Assembly (NCBI GenBank): GCA_024278415.1
Contig: JAJRTI010000648.1
Span: 1-8,426 of the forward strand
Direction: 5' to 3'
Source of the DNA: Planctomycetota bacterium
GTDB lineage: Bacteria > Planctomycetota > Brocadiia > JAJRTI01
Length of the DNA stretch: 8,426 nt
Part shown: positions 5,619 through 8,426 of the stretch, in pieces
Layout: every line of letters begins with the position of its first letter
Numbering within the stretch: position 1 is the first letter of the stretch
Made by a program: the position numbers and the translations under genes
Notes under the pieces: generated by a model
Seen by the model: only the letters and a program-made list of their open reading frames with translations
What the model was told of the DNA's origin: nothing
The model's database searches: none

Positions 5619-7004
5619 CTAGCCGCGCATCGCGTCCTCCACATTCTCATACATCGCCACATACTCCGCCTCCGCGCCGGACTCCTTCATGAACTCCACC
5701 AGCGCGGCCTGCATCTTGGCCGCGATCTTCTGGTGCCGGCGCACGACGTTCTTCTTCTGGCCGGGATCCTCGACGACGTCGTACAGTTCCGCCGGCCAAG
5801 TCGTGCCATCGGGCCGGCGTTCGGCCGCGAGGTACGACCAGCGCTTGCCCGTGACCGTGGTGCGGGTGGAGACGATCGATATCTTGCCGTCGCCTTGTCC
5901 ATTGTGGACCGCGGAGAAGATGTACTTCCAATTCTTGTTCGACTTGCCGGCCATGAGCGGCAGCCACGACTTGCCGTACACGTCCGGACACGCGACCTCG
6001 CACGCGTCCAGGACCGTAGGCATGAGATCCGCCGGCTGCGCGAGGCCGGGCACGCGGCGCTTCTTCTTGCGGCTGCCTGGGAGCCACACGAGCAGCGGGA
6101 TGGCGGCCACTTCCTCGTAGAGCGGCCAGGGATCCTCGTAGATCACCGTGTGCTTGCCGGTGCGGTTGTGCTCGCCAATGTACATGCCGTGGTCGGAGAT
6201 GAGCACGATCATGGTGTTCCTCAGCAGCCCCTGCACCTCCACCTGCCGCAGCAAATGGCCCACCCACCGGTCCGCCAGCGTCACCTCGCCCGCGTAGCGT
6301 GCGCGCAGGCGCTCCACGTATTCGGGCTTCTCGTAGATGTCGAGGTATCCATAGTTGGGGAACATGTAGTCGAGGTCGTCGTAGTTCGGGCTGTACTGCT
6401 CCACGTAGTGCAGGGGCGGATACCACACCTCGTGGATCTCGAACGTGTCGACCCAAAGGAAGAACTTGTCGCGCTTCGCGTTCTCCTCCACGAACTCACA
6501 CGCCTTGCACATGGTGCGCGCGACGAACCAGTCCGCCTCGTGCTCGAAGTGGCTCATCGCGGCCATCTGGCGCTGATACTGCTTGCCCTCCTGCCGGTAG
6601 TGCTCGGGCGGTATGCCGCCGAACGACACCTCCTCCGGCTTCATCGTGTTCGTGTCCGGCTCCTTGATGGGGTGCACCTCGTGGAAGCCGCGGCCGAAGT
6701 TCGTGGGGAGCATGTTCGTCGTGTCGGTCACGAAGCCCGTGTAGTAACCCGCCTCCGCGAGCACCTCCGTGAGCAGCACCTCCTCGTCGCCGAGCGGCTT
6801 CCAACCGTAGCGCGGGAAATTGGTGTTGCCAGTGAAACAGTCCGTGCGCATGGGCACGGTGGGGAACGACGTGCAGTACGCGCGGTCGAAGCGCGTGGCC
6901 GTCTTGGCAAACGCGTCGATCGATGGCGTGCGCACCTTCTTGTTCCCGTAGCAGCCAAGGTGGTCCTTGCGGAGCGTGTCGAGCGTGATGACGATGACGT
7001 TCAA
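5619..7004 (-). CDS. Sulfatase-fold hydrolase with threonine at the nucleophile site
   Basis: A complete 461-residue protein of the alkaline phosphatase/sulfatase superfamily. Seen: N-terminal metal site IVITLDTLRKDHLGCYGNKKVRTPSID (4-30; D9), TSFPTVPMRTDCFTGN (45-60), second metal site VLISDHGMYIGEHNRTGKH (267-285; D271, H272, K284), and a sulfatase-like C-terminal region with ELYDVVEDPGQKKNVV (406-421). Sulfatases use Cys or Ser in C/S-x-P-x-R, converted to formylglycine; here the motif is T-V-P-M-R with Thr49 (codon 6858-6860). Known superfamily members with a Thr nucleophile, such as nucleotide pyrophosphatases and phosphonoacetate hydrolase, cleave phosphorus esters or bonds, so the substrate may be a phosphoester or phosphonate. 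There is no signal peptide, so it is probably cytoplasmic, unlike most glycan sulfatases. The start is TTG (7004-7002), supported by AGGAG (7016-7012) seven bases upstream. It converges on the isomerase operon. Confidence 0.9.
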   Translation of the reverse strand: MNVIVITLDTLRKDHLGCYGNKKVRTPSIDAFAKTATRFDRAYCTSFPTVPMRTDCFTGNTNFPRYGWKPLGDEEVLLTEVLAEAGYYTGFVTDTTNMLPTNFGRGFHEVHPIKEPDTNTMKPEEVSFGGIPPEHYRQEGKQYQRQMAAMSHFEHEADWFVARTMCKACEFVEENAKRDKFFLWVDTFEIHEVWYPPLHYVEQYSPNYDDLDYMFPNYGYLDIYEKPEYVERLRARYAGEVTLADRWVGHLLRQVEVQGLLRNTMIVLISDHGMYIGEHNRTGKHTVIYEDPWPLYEEVAAIPLLVWLPGSRKKKRRVPGLAQPADLMPTVLDACEVACPDVYGKSWLPLMAGKSNKNWKYIFSAVHNGQGDGKISIVSTRTTVTGKRWSYLAAERRPDGTTWPAELYDVVEDPGQKKNVVRRHQKIAAKMQAALVEFMKESGAEAEYVAMYENVEDAMRG

Positions 7005-7011
7005 GGGGATT

Positions 7012-7016
7012 CTCCT
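7012..7016 (-). promoter_or_regulatory. Ribosome binding site deciding a TTG start
   Basis: AGGAG on the minus strand, seven bases before TTG at 7004-7002. The first residues from this TTG (NVIVITLDT) begin exactly at the expected first beta strand of the sulfatase fold, which supports the non-ATG start. Confidence 0.75.
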
Positions 7017-7088
7017 GTGCGAAGTGCCTGGACGGGCGCGGCCACGCCGCCTGGTCGCGAACTGCGGGCGCGCGAGACGAGAGCGTAG

Positions 7089-7117
7089 AGACTAAGCATC
7101 ATCGCCAGCGAAAGCAA
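7089..7117 (-). promoter_or_regulatory. Possible promoter for the sulfatase-fold gene
   Basis: On the minus strand TTGCTT (7117-7112) is followed after 17 bases by TAGTCT (7094-7089). This would give a leader of roughly 75-80 bases. The -10 matches consensus at only 3 of 6 positions but is identical to the candidate rarA -10. Confidence 0.25.
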
Positions 7118-7171
7118 CCGCACTCCGATCCGCCAGGTCCCGCGGATGTTAGGCCCTTACCGGTTTTCGAA

Positions 7172-7187
7172 CGACAACATGTTGTCG
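7172..7187. repeat. 16-bp perfect palindrome, copy 2
   Basis: CGACAACATGTTGTCG, identical to 84-99. Read on the minus strand the shared block extends by three bases (CAT) at its 5' side, as at 81-83. It lies 54 bases upstream of the candidate sulfatase-gene -35 and 167 bases upstream of its start codon, a plausible place for a regulator site. It sits 11 bases before the first large palindromic repeat. Confidence 0.75.
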
Positions 7188-7198
7188 ATGCGCTCCGT

Positions 7199-7336
7199 TG
7201 TGGAGTGCGCCGGCTCGACGGCGCTTTGCCTGGCGGCGCGTAGCGCTGCTTTGCATCCGCACACGCGCGATCCGTTCGCCACCGACAGCCGAAAAGCTAA
7301 AGCGGCGTTCCCGCCCATGCGGGATCGCACTCCACA
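7199..7336. repeat. Large palindromic repeat, copy A (138 bp)
   Basis: The ends are a perfect 11-bp inverted repeat: TGTGGAGTGCG (7199-7209) and CGCACTCCACA (7326-7336). Inside are CGCTTTG on the left arm, CTAAAGCGGCG on the right arm, and a small hairpin CCCGC-CCAT-GCGGG (7310-7323). Copy B has the same order of elements. It contains no open frame that looks like a protein and no transposase. Confidence 0.65.
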
Positions 7337-7338
7337 TG

Positions 7339-7353
7339 GGCTGCGGCGCAGCC
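7339..7353. repeat. GC-rich dyad GGCTGCG-G-CGCAGCC
   Basis: GGCTGCG (7339-7345) and CGCAGCC (7347-7353) form a dyad with one central base, two bases after the end of copy A. A second hairpin, TCGCAG-CGAAGT-CTGCGA (7363-7380), follows. Both may belong to a larger repeat unit of which copy A is the core. Confidence 0.4.
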
Positions 7354-7514
7354 GCCCCTTTCTCGCAGCGAAGTCTGCGAAAAAACGTAGTGCCTTAGCC
7401 ATTCGGAGCTGGTATGAAAAACAAGAAGTTGCGTCGGCTCGCTGCACAGGGGGCGATCAAGACGAGGCGTTGCGGACATTCGACTTGCGGTGTACGGGCC
7501 GCGGCGAGGCCCTA

Positions 7515-7650
7515 TGGAGTGCGGGGGCAGAGCGAAGCGGCGACCCCGCTTTGGCTCCCGCACGCCAACGTGACCTCGCACACCAGCGACGCTCGGAAGC
7601 CAAAGCGCCGTCGCCGTCCCGCACATGCGGGACTCTGCCGGCGCACTCCC
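7515..7650. repeat. Large palindromic repeat, copy B (136 bp)
   Basis: Outer arms GGAGTGCGGGGGCAG (7516-7530) and CTGCCGGCGCACTCC (7635-7649) are complementary at 13 of 15 positions. Inner arms CGCTTTGGCTCCC (7547-7559) and GGAAGCCAAAGCG (7595-7607) are complementary at 12 of 13. A small hairpin CCCGCA-CA-TGCGGG lies at 7618-7631. Boundary motifs, arm order and the CATGCGGGA block match copy A, 314 bases to the left, so the two are homologous members of one family. Confidence 0.65.
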
Positions 7651-7856
7651 AAAGGGCGCGCCGCGCGTTTCGTTTCGGTTGCAGGCGCAGCCCGCCTTGT
7701 CTGGACCCACGGATGCAGAGGGCAGACCTCTGCCCACTCTCCCCTTCGCGCCGTCGTGTCCTTCGTGGCTATTCCCCTGTCTCAACACCCACGATCCTCT
7801 GCTCGAGCCGGCGGCCAATTCACTGCGGCGTCCCTACAGGCGGGACTCCAAACAGA
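7651..7856. other. Gene-free stretch between copy B and the helicase stop
   Basis: No protein-like frame is seen. It holds a hairpin GGGCAG-ACCT-CTGCCC (7720-7735), a nonamer repeat (7741-7767), and a weak hairpin GTCCC-TACAGGC-GGGAC (7830-7846) 11 bases beyond the minus-strand helicase stop. None has a T-tract, so a terminator for the helicase is not established. Confidence 0.5.
7741..7767. repeat. Degenerate nonamer repeat, three units
   Basis: On the minus strand the units read CACGAAGGA, CACGACGGC and GCGAAGGGG, in phase with period 9 (7767-7741). It is a short degenerate tandem repeat in a gene-free spacer, similar in style to the hexamer and heptamer arrays elsewhere in this window. 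Confidence 0.5.
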
Positions 7857-8426
7857 TCATCTCCGGCGTCGGCCCTGTCGGCCGCGATCGCGCCGTCCCC
7901 CTCCGCCCGCTCTCCCGCCTCGGCCTTGGTGGCCGCGTCCTCGATCCCTATCCGATGCTCTCGGTCTCGGCGCCTGCGGGGCCTCGTGAACCGGCGCTTT
8001 ATGCTGTGCCTGCTGGTAGTAGTCGTCAAGCAGCATGGCGATGATCGCGAGTTCGTCGTCGCTCTCGCCGTACGCGCGAGCCAGCGGCATGAACCGCTCC
8101 ATGCGCTCGGCCTGTAGCTTGTCCCGGCGCCGCAGTTTCGCCTCGAGCAGCGCGGTCGCGCGCTCGGCCACGACGGCCTGCACCTCCTCGTCGGTGGGCA
8201 GGGGGCGCTCTTGCATGTCGATCCCAAACTTCTTGCCGATATTCTGGAGCTGGATGCGCTCCAGTCCGGTCGCGAGCGTGATCGCGGTGCCGCTGGCGCC
8301 GGCTCGGCCAGTGCGCCCCGCGCGGTGGATGTAGGCCTCTTGGTCGTCCGGCACTTCGTATTGAATCACGTGGGACAGCTCCGGCAAGTCGATGCCGCGC
8401 GCGGCCACGTCCGTGGCCACGAGGAA
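7857..8426 (-). CDS. DEAD-box RNA helicase, C-terminal part (cut by window edge)
   Basis: The frame runs in from the right edge and ends with TGA at 7859-7857, giving about 189 residues. It opens in motif V ([20 protein letters not shown]), followed by [28 protein letters not shown] with motif [12 protein letters not shown]; these identify the second RecA-like domain of an ATP-dependent DEAD-box RNA helicase. After it comes an alpha-helical, charged region ([20 protein letters not shown] onward) like that following the core in DeaD/CshA-type proteins, then a tail of about 45 residues rich in Arg and Gly, usual for RNA-binding tails of this family. Motifs Q to IV lie outside the window. An apparent start at 8420 is only an internal GTG. 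The subfamily (RhlE, DeaD or CshA) cannot be decided. Confidence 0.92.
   Translation of the reverse strand, partial: FLVATDVAARGIDLPELSHVIQYEVPDDQEAYIHRAGRTGRAGASGTAITLATGLERIQLQNIGKKFGIDMQERPLPTDEEVQAVVAERATALLEAKLRRRDKLQAERMERFMPLARAYGESDDELAIIAMLLDDYYQQAQHKAPVHEAPQAPRPRASDRDRGRGHQGRGGRAGGGGRRDRGRQGRRRR

Noticed and set aside
5502..7088. 528-codon open frame on the plus strand opposite the sulfatase-fold gene
   Set aside because: It begins with GTG inside hairpin 1 and its composition (HVLVHVEVS, repeated Arg/His/Leu) is typical of an antisense shadow. The minus-strand gene is unambiguous.
7363..7386. Rho-independent terminator at the TCGCAG/CTGCGA hairpin
   Set aside because: The A/T run lies on the wrong side for minus-strand transcripts and gives A rather than T for plus-strand transcripts; no gene ends nearby.
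7199..7650. Intact insertion sequence bounded by the TGGAGTGCG arms
   Set aside because: No transposase frame lies between or beside the copies and no clear target-site duplication is visible. A non-autonomous element is still possible.
7297..7818. 173-codon minus-strand frame in the gene-free stretch
   Set aside because: Its coding content is mostly the two palindromic repeats. Similarity to the neighbouring 7157-7447 frame is explained by the repeat, not by a protein family.
7146..8117. 323-codon plus-strand frame across the repeats and the helicase end
   Set aside because: It runs through both palindromic repeats and antisense to the helicase, with no consistent composition or motif.

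Overview
This is high-GC bacterial DNA of chromosomal character, most like an environmental member of the Planctomycetota/Hydrogenedentota/Lentisphaerota-type lineages. That placement is an inference from the gene mix (sulfatase-fold enzyme, TIM-barrel sugar isomerase/epimerase, L-fucose/L-arabinose isomerase-like protein, DUF2079 membrane protein) and from spacers full of short degenerate repeats and hairpins. No rRNA or other marker gene is present to settle it.

Layout from left to right: a repeat-rich spacer (1-118); a DUF2079 membrane protein on the minus strand (119-1489); a divergent promoter region (about 1490-1699); rarA on the plus strand (1700-3064); a short spacer with a heptamer repeat and a good promoter; a two-gene plus-strand unit of a TIM-barrel sugar isomerase/epimerase (3180-3947) and an L-fucose/L-arabinose isomerase-like protein (4009-5472); a convergent spacer holding four consecutive hairpins (5482-5603); a sulfatase-fold hydrolase on the minus strand (5619-7004, TTG start); a roughly 850-base stretch without a gene (7005-7856) carrying two copies of a 136-138 bp imperfect palindromic repeat; and the C-terminal part of a DEAD-box RNA helicase on the minus strand, cut by the right edge.

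The two isomerase genes probably act together on a sugar or sugar acid. The sulfatase-fold protein converges on them and may belong to the same glycan theme, but it has threonine where sulfatases carry the formylglycine-forming Cys/Ser, so it may not be a sulfatase. RarA and the helicase are housekeeping genes.

The most unusual material is between genes: a perfect 16-bp palindrome (CGACAACATGTTGTCG) present at 84-99 and again at 7172-7187; an array of four hairpins sharing a GGA(C/T)...GTCC core; a two-copy palindromic element; and tandem repeats of 6, 7 and 9 bases in three different spacers. I did not find a convincing new multi-gene system such as a defence island, CRISPR array or biosynthetic cluster.
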